Positions 46,340 through 55,935 of a stretch of 64,000 nt of DNA are shown here, one piece after another. Source of the stretch: Dyella sp. OK004. GTDB taxonomy: Bacteria; Pseudomonadota; Gammaproteobacteria; Xanthomonadales; Rhodanobacteraceae. The notes beneath the pieces are model-generated. The model was not told where the DNA came from. It made no database searches and worked only from the letters and a program-made list of their open reading frames with translations. The number at the start of each line of letters is the position of its first letter. Position 1 is the stretch's first letter. A program made the translations under genes and the position numbers. The stretch spans positions 744,001 to 808,000 of the forward strand of contig NZ_FOZI01000002.1 in assembly GCF_900114495.1 (NCBI RefSeq), in the 5' to 3' direction.

Positions 46340-46780
46340 ATGAAGAAGAACATCCAGAAAGGCTTCACCCTGATCGAGTTGATGATCGTCGTGGCGATCA
46401 TCGCGATCCTGGCCGCCATCGCCATTCCGGCTTACCAGGACTATGTGATTCGTGCGCAGGTGTCTGAAGGTTCCGTGCTGTCCGATGGCGCCAAGACTGC
46501 CATCTCTGAGTTCTACAACAACAAAGGGTATTTCCCGACCATCAACTCATCTGCGGGTCTTGCCACTGCGACCCAGATTGTTGGTAAGTACGTAACCCAG
46601 GTCGATGCCTCGAGCGGCATCATCAAGGCGACATTCGGTAATCAGGCGAATAGCAAGATCAGCACAAAGGTCCTGGCATTTTCGGCGATTACCGGCGCGG
46701 GCAGCATTTCCTGGAATTGCAAGTCCACCAATGGCAGCACCAACGTCGACCCGAAGTACCTACCGACTGCTTGCCGCTAA
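46340..46780 (+). CDS. pilA: Type IV major pilin, second copy
   Basis: 146 residues. Leader MKKNIQKG, mature [20 protein letters not shown], and a C-terminal disulfide region (SWNC...PTACR). Ser/Thr/Asn-rich globular part, including GSTN near the C-terminus, offers O-glycosylation sites. AGAGGACCACC precedes the ATG. A strong terminator follows, then the putative pilin glycosyltransferase genes. This copy has the longer leader and a better sigma-54 site and may be the main structural pilin. Confidence 0.94.
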   Translation: MKKNIQKGFTLIELMIVVAIIAILAAIAIPAYQDYVIRAQVSEGSVLSDGAKTAISEFYNNKGYFPTINSSAGLATATQIVGKYVTQVDASSGIIKATFGNQANSKISTKVLAFSAITGAGSISWNCKSTNGSTNVDPKYLPTACR

Positions 46781-46805
46781 TAGTTGCTTAGCTTCCGCAT
46801 GATCC

Positions 46806-46836
46806 GAAGGGCCGCCTTGCGCGGCCCTTCTTTTTC
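46806..46836 (+). terminator. Terminator after the second pilin gene
   Basis: 10-bp stem GAAGGGCCGC / GCGGCCCTTC, 5-nt loop, then TTTTT. It ends 7 nt before the GTG of the next gene, so that gene is expressed only by read-through or from a promoter overlapping the terminator. Confidence 0.85.
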
Positions 46837-46842
46837 GAGGTT

Positions 46843-48969
46843 GTGAATGTGTTACCGCGCTCGCTGCCCATCTTGCTCCTTATGGCCGGAATGATCGCAC
46901 TTGCATCATGGGCCTACTTGCCCGGCCTGCATGGCGATTTCCTGTTCGATGACTACATCAACCTGCCTGCACTGGGCGCGGATGGGCCAATCTCCCACTG
47001 GGCTACCTTCTGGCGTTATGTAACCTCAGGCCAGGCTGATCCGACGGGCCGCCCTTTGGCGCTTTTGAGCTTTCTACTCGACGCGCACGATTGGCCTGCT
47101 GCCCCCTACCCCTTCAAGCGCACTAATCTGCTGCTGCATCTGCTGAACGGCACCTTGCTTGCTGGGCTACTCTATCGATTGGGTCAATTGCGTTTCGAGC
47201 CATTCCTCAAGCAAAAGAGCCACACCGATACACAACGCATCGCGACGGCTGCCGTACTGGGTGCAGCCTTTTGGCTTCTACATCCTTTATTTGTTTCAAC
47301 CACCCTATACATCGTGCAGCGCGAGGCCATGCTGCCGACCACCTTTACCTTACTGGGTCTGCTTCTGTGGCTGCATGGCCGCTCCATCATATTAAGAGGA
47401 CAGCGATATCTGGGCCTTGCCTGGATAATCATTGGTCTTTGTGGCGGAACTCTGCTTGGCATGCTGAGCAAAGCCAACGGCATCCTCTTGCCCGCGCTAG
47501 CTTTATTGATCGAGCACGTAATACTACAGGCGCCGGGGAACGCCAACCTACAACGCCCACACGGCAGCACTCGCGAGCAATCGTTGATCAGCGATGACCC
47601 CTCGCAGGACTCAGCACAGCAGCTACGGTTCTATCGCCACGCTATGTTGCCACTCGCATGGTTTCCGACCGTGCTCATTGCAGGCTATTTGGTATACGCG
47701 GGCTGGTACGGCTTCACACAGGACATCTCAGCAGTCCGATCCTGGACATTAGGGCAACGACTGCTGACTGAGCCGCGCATCCTGGTGGATTACCTCAAGC
47801 TGCTTTGGTTCCCACGCCCTTTCACAGCAGGTCTGTTCAACGATCAAATCCGTGCTTCAACCTCAATATGGGCGCCAGCAACAACGCTGCCTTCATTACT
47901 CGCGATCTCTACACTGATTGCCGGCGCATGGCTATATCGCCAGCGCTGGCCGATAGTAGCCGTAGCTGTGCTGTTCTATTTCGTTGGGCAGTCCATGGAA
48001 TCCAGCACGATTGCGCTGGAGCTCTATTTTGAGCATCGCAATTATCTACCAGCGGCACTGATGTTCTGGCCATTGGCGCTATGGCTATGCAGCGTCAAGC
48101 AATCTACTCCTTACTCACCAGCCTTACTCACACATCCCACCTCAAACATTCAGCGCTGGCTGAAAATTGCCCTGGCGACCGTACTATTGATCTGTCTCGC
48201 CACCATGACGCATGCCAGCTCCGAGCTATGGGGCAACGGTCATGACCAGGCCCTACTATGGGCCGCGCTCAATCCAGATTCGCCACGCGCACAGGCCAGC
48301 GCCGCTATGGCCGAAACCAATGCAGGTCATCCCGAACGGGCCGTCGCACGTCTTCGCCCCTTACTAGCAACACAGCCGGACCAAATCCAGCTTGCGCTGA
48401 ACCTATTTTCCGCAGCTTGCCTGACGGGTCATGTGGATGTTGACACGCTGGATGCCACCACTAGCGCCCTGCGTACTACTCGCGATACTGGCAGCCTGCT
48501 GACTAGCTGGTTCGAACGAGCGATCGATCAGTCCAGCCAACCGGCCTGTCCTGAGCTGACTTTGACAACGGCTACCCGGATGCTGGAAGCCACGCTATCC
48601 AACCCGAACCTCGTCAAGCTACCCGGGCGGAGACAGGATCTCTATTTCTTGCAAGGAAGAATTGCTCTTAAGCAAGGTGATGCAGACATCGCTTTGGCCG
48701 ATTTCAATCGCGCACTCGATCAACAGGTACGTGCGCCTGCCGCATTGCGCCAAGCCGCCCTACTCGGAGCCTCAGGCTACCCAAGTCAAGGGCTGGCTCA
48801 TCTCGACCATTACGAAGCCAATCATCAACATGAAGACCGGCCCGGCCTTGGCATGCCTCGCATCCATGCCTGGGTACTTCAGCACCAACAATACTGGGAG
48901 AATGAGTTGATACGGCTACGCAATACACTTCTCACTGACGAACGCGCAAAGAACCCATCTGCGAAATGA
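46843..48969 (+). CDS. GT-C-like membrane protein with TPR-like tail, first copy
   Basis: 708 residues from GTG 46843. About 9-11 hydrophobic segments up to residue 450, then a soluble helical tail (about 470-700) with TPR-like spacing (LALNLFSAACLTGHVD; GRIALKQGDADIALADFNRAL). The first extracytoplasmic loop has FLFDDYINLP, resembling the acidic motif of GT-C glycosyltransferases and TMTC proteins; LELYFEHRNYLPAAL is shared with the next gene. Its place behind pilin parallels TfpO/TfpW pilin glycosyltransferases of Pseudomonas. Function as a pilin O-glycosyltransferase is inferred. Confidence 0.65.
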   Translation: MNVLPRSLPILLLMAGMIALASWAYLPGLHGDFLFDDYINLPALGADGPISHWATFWRYVTSGQADPTGRPLALLSFLLDAHDWPAAPYPFKRTNLLLHLLNGTLLAGLLYRLGQLRFEPFLKQKSHTDTQRIATAAVLGAAFWLLHPLFVSTTLYIVQREAMLPTTFTLLGLLLWLHGRSIILRGQRYLGLAWIIIGLCGGTLLGMLSKANGILLPALALLIEHVILQAPGNANLQRPHGSTREQSLISDDPSQDSAQQLRFYRHAMLPLAWFPTVLIAGYLVYAGWYGFTQDISAVRSWTLGQRLLTEPRILVDYLKLLWFPRPFTAGLFNDQIRASTSIWAPATTLPSLLAISTLIAGAWLYRQRWPIVAVAVLFYFVGQSMESSTIALELYFEHRNYLPAALMFWPLALWLCSVKQSTPYSPALLTHPTSNIQRWLKIALATVLLICLATMTHASSELWGNGHDQALLWAALNPDSPRAQASAAMAETNAGHPERAVARLRPLLATQPDQIQLALNLFSAACLTGHVDVDTLDATTSALRTTRDTGSLLTSWFERAIDQSSQPACPELTLTTATRMLEATLSNPNLVKLPGRRQDLYFLQGRIALKQGDADIALADFNRALDQQVRAPAALRQAALLGASGYPSQGLAHLDHYEANHQHEDRPGLGMPRIHAWVLQHQQYWENELIRLRNTLLTDERAKNPSAK

Positions 48970-51005
48970 CCCTGACTGGACGACTCAGAATTTCTGGCTG
49001 GTGGCTAACCCTTGTAGCCATCACAGTCACGGCACTCATTTACTGGCCAGGGCTGTCAGGAGCGTATCTGTTCGACGACTACCCTAATATCGTCGATAAC
49101 CACGGAGTCCAACCCTCGGACGCAAGTCTCCCTTCGCTAGTAGGCGCCGCACTTTCTTCGCCTGCCAGCGAATTCAAACGACCACTTTCCTCGCTGAGCT
49201 TCGCGGCGAACTACCTAACAACCGGACTTGATCCATTCTGGATGAAGTTGACCAACCTGGTCATTCATCTCATCAATGGATTGCTGGTATTTATTCTGGC
49301 CCGACGACTACTCGCGACAGCCCCTTCATCCATAGAAACCAACTCCTCTGGCAGCGCACTTGAAGCTGTTCAAAAAAGGAACTCATCACGCCAGAGCAGT
49401 ATTACTGCGGCTCTGATCGCTGCAGGGTGGCTATTTTTGCCGATCAATCTCACCAGCGTGCTGTACGTGGTCCAACGCATGGAGAGCTTGGCGAATCTGT
49501 TCGTATTGCTAGGGCTACTGGGCTACGTAACAGGGCGCCAGCGCATGCTTGCGGGCGCTGGTCGCCCAGGATTCTGGCTATGTGTAACTAGCGTCATCGT
49601 ACCAACAGCAACCGGCTTGTTGGCCAAAGAAACGGCAGTGATGCTTCCGCTCTATGCGCTGCTGACCGAATGGATATTGTTCCGCTTCAATCTCCCCCAT
49701 CAGCAACCAGAGAATTGCCACCGCAAAGATCTGCGTATCGTCACATTGTTTGTGATTGCGCTGATTCTGCCGTTGATCGTTGGCCTGATATGGCTGCTAC
49801 CAGGACTAGTGAGACCCGAGGCCTGGGCTGGCCGCAGCTTCACGCTGAGCACCCGCCTGCTCAGCGAAGCCAGGATTGTCGTCGACTACATCGGCTGGAC
49901 GCTCGTTCCGACGCCGCAAGTATTGTCGTTCTATCACGATGACTTCCGCGTCTCGACTAGTTTGCTGACTCCATGGACCACATTGGCGAGCCTCATTGCT
50001 CTCATTGGTCTTGCCGCATTGGTTTTCTGGTGGCGTGCACGTCAGCCTGTCGCAGCGCTAGGCATCGCACTGTTCCTTGCCGGTCAGCTGTTAACTGCGA
50101 CCATCCTGCCATTGGAACTCATTTACGAGCATCGCAATTACTTTGCCAGCCTAGGCCTGCTATTAACACTTGTACCGCTACTAGCGGCGGTCCCACCTGA
50201 AAGAACGATCCTGGCAGCAACAAGCGCTAGCGATGCAACCTCATCGAATGAAACAGCTCCCATTCTGGTCCTACCACGCCAGGCATTGCTTGTTTGCCTG
50301 ACATTGTTGTGGATCGCCATGACGGCCTTGACTGCACAGTCATGGAGCAACCCTCTAGCTCTGGCGCAGGAACTCGCCGCACGCGCCCCTCATTCACCTC
50401 GAGCCCAATACGAACTTGGTCGCACCTACATCATCTATTCGCACTACGACCCCGCATCACCATTTACGCAACTGGCCTATGCACCGCTGGAGCGAGCCAT
50501 CGCGCTGCCCGGATCATCCATCCTTCCGCAGCAGGCCCTTATCTTCATGAACTCCCACATGCATCTCCCCGTGAAAGACTCATGGTGGAACTCAATGATC
50601 GGTCAGCTCAAGAATCTTCGCCCGGGCGTGCAAGATGAGAGTTCGCTCGCTGCGCTGGTCCAATGTGTGCGCGAACATCGATGTGATCTACCAAGGGAAC
50701 GCATGCTTGAAGCGCTCACCGCCGCCGTTTCTCACCCAAACCCCAGTGCACGCTTGCTGTCCACCTACGCCGACTATGCTTGGAACGTCCTCAACGACTA
50801 CCCTTTTGGCTTAAGCCTGACCCAGCAAGCAATCACTTCGAATCCAAGCGAACCCGCTTATAGAATTACAGAAATCAGGATGCTGATTGCGACCGGCCGC
50901 AACGACCAAGCCAACCAGGCTCTGGAACAATTAGCTCACCTGAATCTTGGTGGCCGACTAAACAATACGCTTCAAGAACTCCATACCCAGCTGGATAGAC
51001 GATGA
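48966..51005 (+). CDS. GT-C-like membrane protein with TPR-like tail, second copy
   Basis: 679 residues. A paralogue of the preceding protein with the same plan: FDDYPNIVDNHGV in the first loop, LSFAANYLT, a LYVVQRMESLANLFVLLGLL stretch, LLAKETAVMLPLYALL, LELIYEHRNYFASLGLL, and a C-terminal helical tail of about 200 residues. Its start overlaps the first copy's stop by 4 nt, so the two are made together and may act as a pair or on different glycans or pilins. The substrate is unknown. Confidence 0.65.
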   Translation: MTLTGRLRISGWWLTLVAITVTALIYWPGLSGAYLFDDYPNIVDNHGVQPSDASLPSLVGAALSSPASEFKRPLSSLSFAANYLTTGLDPFWMKLTNLVIHLINGLLVFILARRLLATAPSSIETNSSGSALEAVQKRNSSRQSSITAALIAAGWLFLPINLTSVLYVVQRMESLANLFVLLGLLGYVTGRQRMLAGAGRPGFWLCVTSVIVPTATGLLAKETAVMLPLYALLTEWILFRFNLPHQQPENCHRKDLRIVTLFVIALILPLIVGLIWLLPGLVRPEAWAGRSFTLSTRLLSEARIVVDYIGWTLVPTPQVLSFYHDDFRVSTSLLTPWTTLASLIALIGLAALVFWWRARQPVAALGIALFLAGQLLTATILPLELIYEHRNYFASLGLLLTLVPLLAAVPPERTILAATSASDATSSNETAPILVLPRQALLVCLTLLWIAMTALTAQSWSNPLALAQELAARAPHSPRAQYELGRTYIIYSHYDPASPFTQLAYAPLERAIALPGSSILPQQALIFMNSHMHLPVKDSWWNSMIGQLKNLRPGVQDESSLAALVQCVREHRCDLPRERMLEALTAAVSHPNPSARLLSTYADYAWNVLNDYPFGLSLTQQAITSNPSEPAYRITEIRMLIATGRNDQANQALEQLAHLNLGGRLNNTLQELHTQLDRR

Positions 51006-51154
51006 GCGCCCCCTCGCCCCAAGTCACAATCGAGCGCGCGTGCCATGCCAAGGCAACTGCCGCTTCAGGCTTGCGATATCCGGGCAATAACCGATTATTC
51101 TTTATGTATCCAGCCGCTGAGCACCCCACCTGATCGCCTGTGGACTAGACCATT

Positions 51155-51925
51155 ATGAAAGCAGTCATCCTCGCCGGTGGCCTGGGAACCAGGATCAGCG
51201 AAGAAACTATCATTCGGCCCAAACCGATGATCGACATCGGTGGGAACCCCGTGCTTTGGCACATTCTTAAGATCTACTCGCAGCATGGAATCAACGATTT
51301 CATCATTTGCCTTGGCTACAAGGGCTATATGGTGAAGGAATATTTCGCTAACTATTTTCTGCACACCTCCGACGTCACCTTCGATCTGGCGAGCAACCAC
51401 ATGGAGGTGCACCATCGGCACGCGGAACCCTGGCGAGTCACCCTGGTTGATACCGGCGACCAAACGCAGACAGGCGGGCGACTCAAACGCGTCGCACGAT
51501 ATCTGGATGGGAAGTCATTTTGCTTTACCTACGGCGATGGCTTGGCTGATGTAGATATATCAGCCCTGCTCAAATTTCACGCATCAAAGAAAACACTTGC
51601 GACAGTATGTGCCGTGCAGCCGCCTGGGCGCTTTGGCGCATTGGACATCCAAGACCATCGCATTACGCGCTTCGAAGAGAAGCCGCAGGGTGACGGCTCA
51701 TGGATCAATGGCGGCTTCTTCGTTTTGGAGCCTGGCGTCATGGACTATATCGAGGGCGACAGCACCATCTGGGAGCGTGAGCCGCTCGAAGAGCTGGCCC
51801 GCAATGGGCAGCTGTCCGCATATACCCATGACGGCTTCTGGCAGCCGATGGATACATTGCGAGACAAGATCAAGCTTGAAGAGCTTTGGCAAAGTGGTCA
51901 CGCCCCGTGGAAGATCTGGCCTTGA
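51155..51925 (+). CDS. rfbF: Glucose-1-phosphate cytidylyltransferase
   Basis: 256 residues. It makes CDP-glucose from CTP and glucose 1-phosphate. The N-terminal nucleotidyltransferase motif [17 protein letters not shown] and [19 protein letters not shown] are typical, as are the Asp ligands in [10 protein letters not shown]. First gene of a polysaccharide sugar pathway; the 149 nt before it should carry a promoter. Terminal residues fit family length. Confidence 0.95.
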   Translation: MKAVILAGGLGTRISEETIIRPKPMIDIGGNPVLWHILKIYSQHGINDFIICLGYKGYMVKEYFANYFLHTSDVTFDLASNHMEVHHRHAEPWRVTLVDTGDQTQTGGRLKRVARYLDGKSFCFTYGDGLADVDISALLKFHASKKTLATVCAVQPPGRFGALDIQDHRITRFEEKPQGDGSWINGGFFVLEPGVMDYIEGDSTIWEREPLEELARNGQLSAYTHDGFWQPMDTLRDKIKLEELWQSGHAPWKIWP

Positions 51926-51930
51926 ATACT

Positions 51931-52998
51931 ATGTTTGGCGGCGCCTACGCTGGACGCAGAGTTCTGGTCACCGGGCATACCGGCTTTAAGGGATCGTGGC
52001 TTTGCCTTTGGCTGGTCACGCTAGGCGCGAAGGTTACTGGCCTGGCACTTGAGCCTGATACCGCCCCCGCACACTGGTCATTGCTCGATCTCAATGAGGT
52101 AAATGATCTACGCGTTGATCTGCGAGACGGCCCCTCCGTCCACCGAGCGTTAGCACAGATCCAACCCGAGATTGTTTTTCATTTGGCTGCCCAACCTCTG
52201 GTAAGGCGTAGTTATCGGGAGCCCCTGCTCACATTTGATACCAATGTCATGGGTCTGATGCACTTATTGGAAGCGGTTCGTAGCACACGCTCCGTGCAAG
52301 CGGTAGTCAATGCTACGACTGACAAGGTTTATCTAGAACAGGTAACCGACGGCGGCTACCGGGAAGATCATCCTCTTGGAGGGCACGATCCTTACAGCAC
52401 ATCGAAAGCTTGCGCAGAGCTTCTTTCAGATTGCTATCGCAAGAGTTTCTTCGCGGAAACAGGGCCGTTGCTGTCGACGGCCCGCGCCGGCAACGTCATC
52501 GGTGGCGGCGACTGGTCCGAAGATAGGCTCGTGCCCGACATCGTGCGGGCTGCATCCAGCAAGCAGATTCTACGGATCCGCAACCCGGATGCCGTACGCC
52601 CTTGGCAGCATGTCCTCGAGCCACTTTCGGGATACCTTCGTCTCGGGCAGCTCCTGCTCGCTGGCAAGCAGGTCGAGGGTCCGTGGAATTTCGGTCCGAC
52701 ACCCGACGCGACCATGTCTGTCGGGACATTGGCTGCGCAAATGCAAGCCCAATGGGCTGGGCTGCAGGTTGAGCCACAACCTGGTGACCATCCGTACGAA
52801 GCGAAAACTCTTCAGCTCGACTGTTCGAAGGCCCAGCGGGAACTAGGTTGGCGGGCCATATGGAATGCGGAAGATACACTTGGGCACACTATCGAGTGGT
52901 ATCGCGCCTACTACGAGCGCAACGAACTACTAAGTACCGCAAATCTTCATAGCTACACCCATGCAGCCCGCGCCGCCCGGCTGGACTGGACTGTATGA
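51931..52998 (+). CDS. rfbG: CDP-glucose 4,6-dehydratase
   Basis: 355 residues, extended SDR. NAD motif VTGHTGFKGSWL, active-site NATTDKVY and YSTSKACAELL. It yields CDP-4-keto-6-deoxyglucose. ATG 51931 lies 5 nt after the rfbF stop; TTG 51922, overlapping rfbF, has a GGAAGA upstream and is an alternative start with three extra residues. No rfbH (3-dehydratase) follows, so the product is not channelled to 3,6-dideoxy sugars in this cluster. Confidence 0.94.
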   Translation: MFGGAYAGRRVLVTGHTGFKGSWLCLWLVTLGAKVTGLALEPDTAPAHWSLLDLNEVNDLRVDLRDGPSVHRALAQIQPEIVFHLAAQPLVRRSYREPLLTFDTNVMGLMHLLEAVRSTRSVQAVVNATTDKVYLEQVTDGGYREDHPLGGHDPYSTSKACAELLSDCYRKSFFAETGPLLSTARAGNVIGGGDWSEDRLVPDIVRAASSKQILRIRNPDAVRPWQHVLEPLSGYLRLGQLLLAGKQVEGPWNFGPTPDATMSVGTLAAQMQAQWAGLQVEPQPGDHPYEAKTLQLDCSKAQRELGWRAIWNAEDTLGHTIEWYRAYYERNELLSTANLHSYTHAARAARLDWTV

Positions 52999-53546
52999 AG
53001 TTCCGAGCCACACCACTGTCGGGCCTAATGCTGATCGAAACCACGCCGATCCAGGATGAGCGTGGTCGCTTTTTACGACTGTTCTGCGAGACCGAACTTG
53101 CACCGATACGTCCAGACCTGCATTTCCCCCAGGTCAACTTGTCGACCACCTTCCAACGCGGCAGCGTGCGCGGCATGCACTTTCAGTGGCCGCCTGCGGC
53201 AGAGGCGAAGCTGATTCGCTGCGTCCGCGGTCGTGTATTCGATGTTGCGGTCGACTTGCGTTCGAGCTCACCGACATTCCTACAGTGGCACGGGGTTGAG
53301 CTGACCGAGGACAACCAAACGCAGGTATTCATCCCGGAAGGTTTTGCTCATGGCTTCCAGGCGATGAGCGACAACGTAGAGCTGCTGTATATGCATACGG
53401 CGTCCTGGAGTCGAGACCATGAGGGCGGGTTGCGCCCGAATGACCCTCGATTGGCTATCAGCTGGCCACTGCCCATTGCGCAGGTCTCCGAGCGCGATCG
53501 CTCCGCACCGGTGCTCAACGATAGCTTTACAGGAATTCAGCTATGA
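52995..53546 (+). CDS. RmlC-like sugar 3,5-epimerase (cupin)
   Basis: 183 residues. The RmlC/RfbC family signature is clear: ERGRFLRLFC, RGMHFQ (active His), VFDVAVDLR, QVFIPEGFAHGFQ and a late GGLRPNDPRLAISWPL. The family normally epimerises dTDP-4-keto-6-deoxyglucose, but no rmlABD genes are present and the neighbours make a CDP sugar, so a CDP-4-keto-6-deoxyhexose epimerase acting at C3 and/or C5 is the better guess. Overlaps rfbG and the next gene by 4 nt. Confidence 0.85.
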   Translation: MKFRATPLSGLMLIETTPIQDERGRFLRLFCETELAPIRPDLHFPQVNLSTTFQRGSVRGMHFQWPPAAEAKLIRCVRGRVFDVAVDLRSSSPTFLQWHGVELTEDNQTQVFIPEGFAHGFQAMSDNVELLYMHTASWSRDHEGGLRPNDPRLAISWPLPIAQVSERDRSAPVLNDSFTGIQL

Positions 53547-54811
53547 AGTGCCGCTTCTGCGGAACCCGACTCGATGACACCCATGTCGACGGCGATACTG
53601 CTGCGCGTGGCAAAGAAAGTCAGATATTCCTCGACCTCGGCACAGCGCCTCCGTCGAATGCGTTCCTTACCCGTGAAGAGCTTGCTGCGCCAGAGACATG
53701 GTTTCCACTCAAGCTATATACCTGCCCGACCTGTTTATTGGTGCAAGTAGATGAGGTGCAATCGCACGCTGCCATCTTTTCGCCGGACTATGTGTACTTC
53801 TCGTCGTACTCGCGGTCGTGGCTGGCACATGCCGAACACTATGTGAACACCGTAGTAAGACGACTCGGCCTAAGCACAGACAGCCTTGTAGTCGAAATTG
53901 CCTCCAATGATGGCTACTTGCTCCAGTATGTCTCTGGGTGCGGCATTCCTTGCATCGGTATCGAACCGACTGCCAGCACCGCCCAAGCTGCGCGCGAACG
54001 AGGCATCGAAACCATCAGTGAATTCTTCGGGCAGCGCTTCGCACAGGACTTTGTCGCATCGCGCCGCAAAGCCGACTTGATCGTCGCCAACAATGTGCTG
54101 GCACACGTTCCCGACCTCAATGACTTTGTCTCAGGCCTGGCCACTGCTCTGGCACCACAGGGCACGGTTACGATCGAGTTCCCTCATTTGCAGCAACTGG
54201 TTGCGCAACGCCAATTCGACACGGTCTACCACGAACACTTCTCGTACTTCTCACTACACACCGTACGCACCGTATTCGCCACGCACGGATTGCGAATATG
54301 GGACGTGGAACAGCTTCCAACCCATGGCGGCTCACTGCGCATATGGGCGTCACACGACACTAGCCATCACCAGAATACCAACGCAGTCACAGCGGTCTTG
54401 GCCGAAGAGCGCGCCGCCGGCATGCTCGAGCTGGATTATTACCGAGGATTCCAGACCCAAGCGGACGAAGTAAAGGATGGCTTGCTTTTGTTCCTGCTGG
54501 AACAGCGTCGCCTGGGATGCAAAGTCATAGGTTACGGTGCCGCGGCCAAGGGTAATACGCTGCTCAACTATGCCGGCGTGCGACCGGATCTGCTGCCCTA
54601 TGTGGTCGACGCGTCGCCGCACAAGCAGGGGCGATACCTGCCCGGCTCCCGTATTCCGGTCGTGGCCGAGCAGCAGTTGCGCACCGATCGGCCGAATATC
54701 GTGCTGATCCTGCCCTGGAATCTGCGTGAGGAGATCACCTCACAGTTGGCCTATATTCGCGAATGGGGCGGGCGTTTCGCGACCGCCGTCCCGCATATGG
54801 TGATTTCATGA
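53543..54811 (+). CDS. Sugar C-methyltransferase with N-terminal zinc-binding domain
   Basis: 422 residues. An N-terminal four-Cys zinc site (CRFCG ... CPTC) is followed by a SAM-binding domain (VVEIASNDGYLLQ, GIEPTASTAQAA) and a C-terminal domain with IGYGAAAKGNTLLNY. This three-part layout is that of C-3 methyltransferases of 4-keto-6-deoxy sugars (NovU, TylCIII type), with catalytic YHEHFSYFS. It should add a branch methyl group next to the 4-keto group made by rfbG. Overlaps its neighbours by 4 nt. Confidence 0.88.
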   Translation: MKCRFCGTRLDDTHVDGDTAARGKESQIFLDLGTAPPSNAFLTREELAAPETWFPLKLYTCPTCLLVQVDEVQSHAAIFSPDYVYFSSYSRSWLAHAEHYVNTVVRRLGLSTDSLVVEIASNDGYLLQYVSGCGIPCIGIEPTASTAQAARERGIETISEFFGQRFAQDFVASRRKADLIVANNVLAHVPDLNDFVSGLATALAPQGTVTIEFPHLQQLVAQRQFDTVYHEHFSYFSLHTVRTVFATHGLRIWDVEQLPTHGGSLRIWASHDTSHHQNTNAVTAVLAEERAAGMLELDYYRGFQTQADEVKDGLLLFLLEQRRLGCKVIGYGAAAKGNTLLNYAGVRPDLLPYVVDASPHKQGRYLPGSRIPVVAEQQLRTDRPNIVLILPWNLREEITSQLAYIREWGGRFATAVPHMVIS

Positions 54812-55935
54812 GCGACAAGCTGCCCTCGCGCATCCACTACACCAAGCCTTCGATCACCGAACGCGAGACCGCGTATGCGGCTGATGCGGCCGCCAATGGC
54901 TGGGGGGAGCGCTGCTACGACTACATCTATCGATTCGAGGCTCTGTTCCGCGAACACCTGGGAAGTCGCTATGCCATTGCCACATCCAGCGGCACCGGCG
55001 CGTTGCATATGGGCATGGCCGGGCTAGACATCGGGCCGGGCGACGAGGTCATCCTTGGCGATATCAACTGGATCGCCTCAGCTGCTCCGATCGTCCATCT
55101 TGGGGCCACGCCGGTACTGGTCGATGTGCTGCCGGACAGTTGGTGTCTCGACCCGGCTGCTGTAGAGGCAGCGATCACGCCACGCACCAAAGCGATCCTG
55201 GCGGTGCACCTGTACGGCAATCTTTGCGACATGGATGCGCTGGCCGATATCGCACAGCGTCACGACCTGCATCTGATCGAGGATGCAGCCGAAGCCATCG
55301 GCTCCTCCTGGCATGGCCGGCGGGCCGGCTCGATGGGCATATTTGGCGCATTCTCGTTCCATGGCACCAAGACCATCACTACCGGCGAAGGCGGCATCTT
55401 TGTCACCGACAACGAAAGTCTGTACGAGCGTGTGCTAACTCTTTCCAATCACGGTCGCGTTCGCGGCGAAAGGCGCCAATTCTGGGCGGCGCGTGTCGGC
55501 TTCAAATACAAGATATCGAATCTGCAAGCCGCTTTGGGTTGTGCCCAGATCGAACGCATCGAAGAATTGGTGGCGGCCAAGCGGCGTGTCTTCGAACAGT
55601 ACCACCAGATATTGCAGGATCTCCCCTTGTCCATGAATCCCGAGCCAGCCGGCACTCGCAATGGATATTGGATGCCAACCATCGTTATCGATGACGAGGT
55701 GCCGTTCAATCGAGAGGCTTTGCTTGCTGCGTTCAAGGCAGACAATATCGATGGAAGAGTATTTTTCTGGCCACTTTCTACGCTTCCCTCATTCGACGCA
55801 CGTCCAGGGAACACCGTCAGCCATTCGCTGACGCGGCGTGCACTGAACCTGCCGAGCTACCACGACTTATCGAACGAGGACATCGCCCGTGTCGCACGCG
55901 TGGTAGCTGGCCACGTCAAGGGAGTGACCGCGTGA
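54808..55935 (+). CDS. DegT/DnrJ/EryC1 PLP-dependent sugar aminotransferase
   Basis: 375 residues. The PLP lysine is in SFHGTKTITTGEGG (K188), and cofactor contacts are visible in SSGTGALHMG and LIEDAAEAIGS. RfbH-type 3-dehydratases carry His in place of this Lys, so a true transaminase is indicated, probably aminating C4 of the CDP-keto sugar (perosamine-synthase-like). ATG 54808 overlaps the previous stop (ATGA); the upstream in-frame ATG at 54763 is inside the methyltransferase gene. Confidence 0.9.
   Translation: MSDKLPSRIHYTKPSITERETAYAADAAANGWGERCYDYIYRFEALFREHLGSRYAIATSSGTGALHMGMAGLDIGPGDEVILGDINWIASAAPIVHLGATPVLVDVLPDSWCLDPAAVEAAITPRTKAILAVHLYGNLCDMDALADIAQRHDLHLIEDAAEAIGSSWHGRRAGSMGIFGAFSFHGTKTITTGEGGIFVTDNESLYERVLTLSNHGRVRGERRQFWAARVGFKYKISNLQAALGCAQIERIEELVAAKRRVFEQYHQILQDLPLSMNPEPAGTRNGYWMPTIVIDDEVPFNREALLAAFKADNIDGRVFFWPLSTLPSFDARPGNTVSHSLTRRALNLPSYHDLSNEDIARVARVVAGHVKGVTA

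Noticed and set aside
54808-55935. RfbH-type 3-dehydratase (3,6-dideoxy sugar route)
   Set aside because: The catalytic Lys (K188 in FHGTKTITTGEGG) is present, which marks an aminotransferase; RfbH has His at this place.
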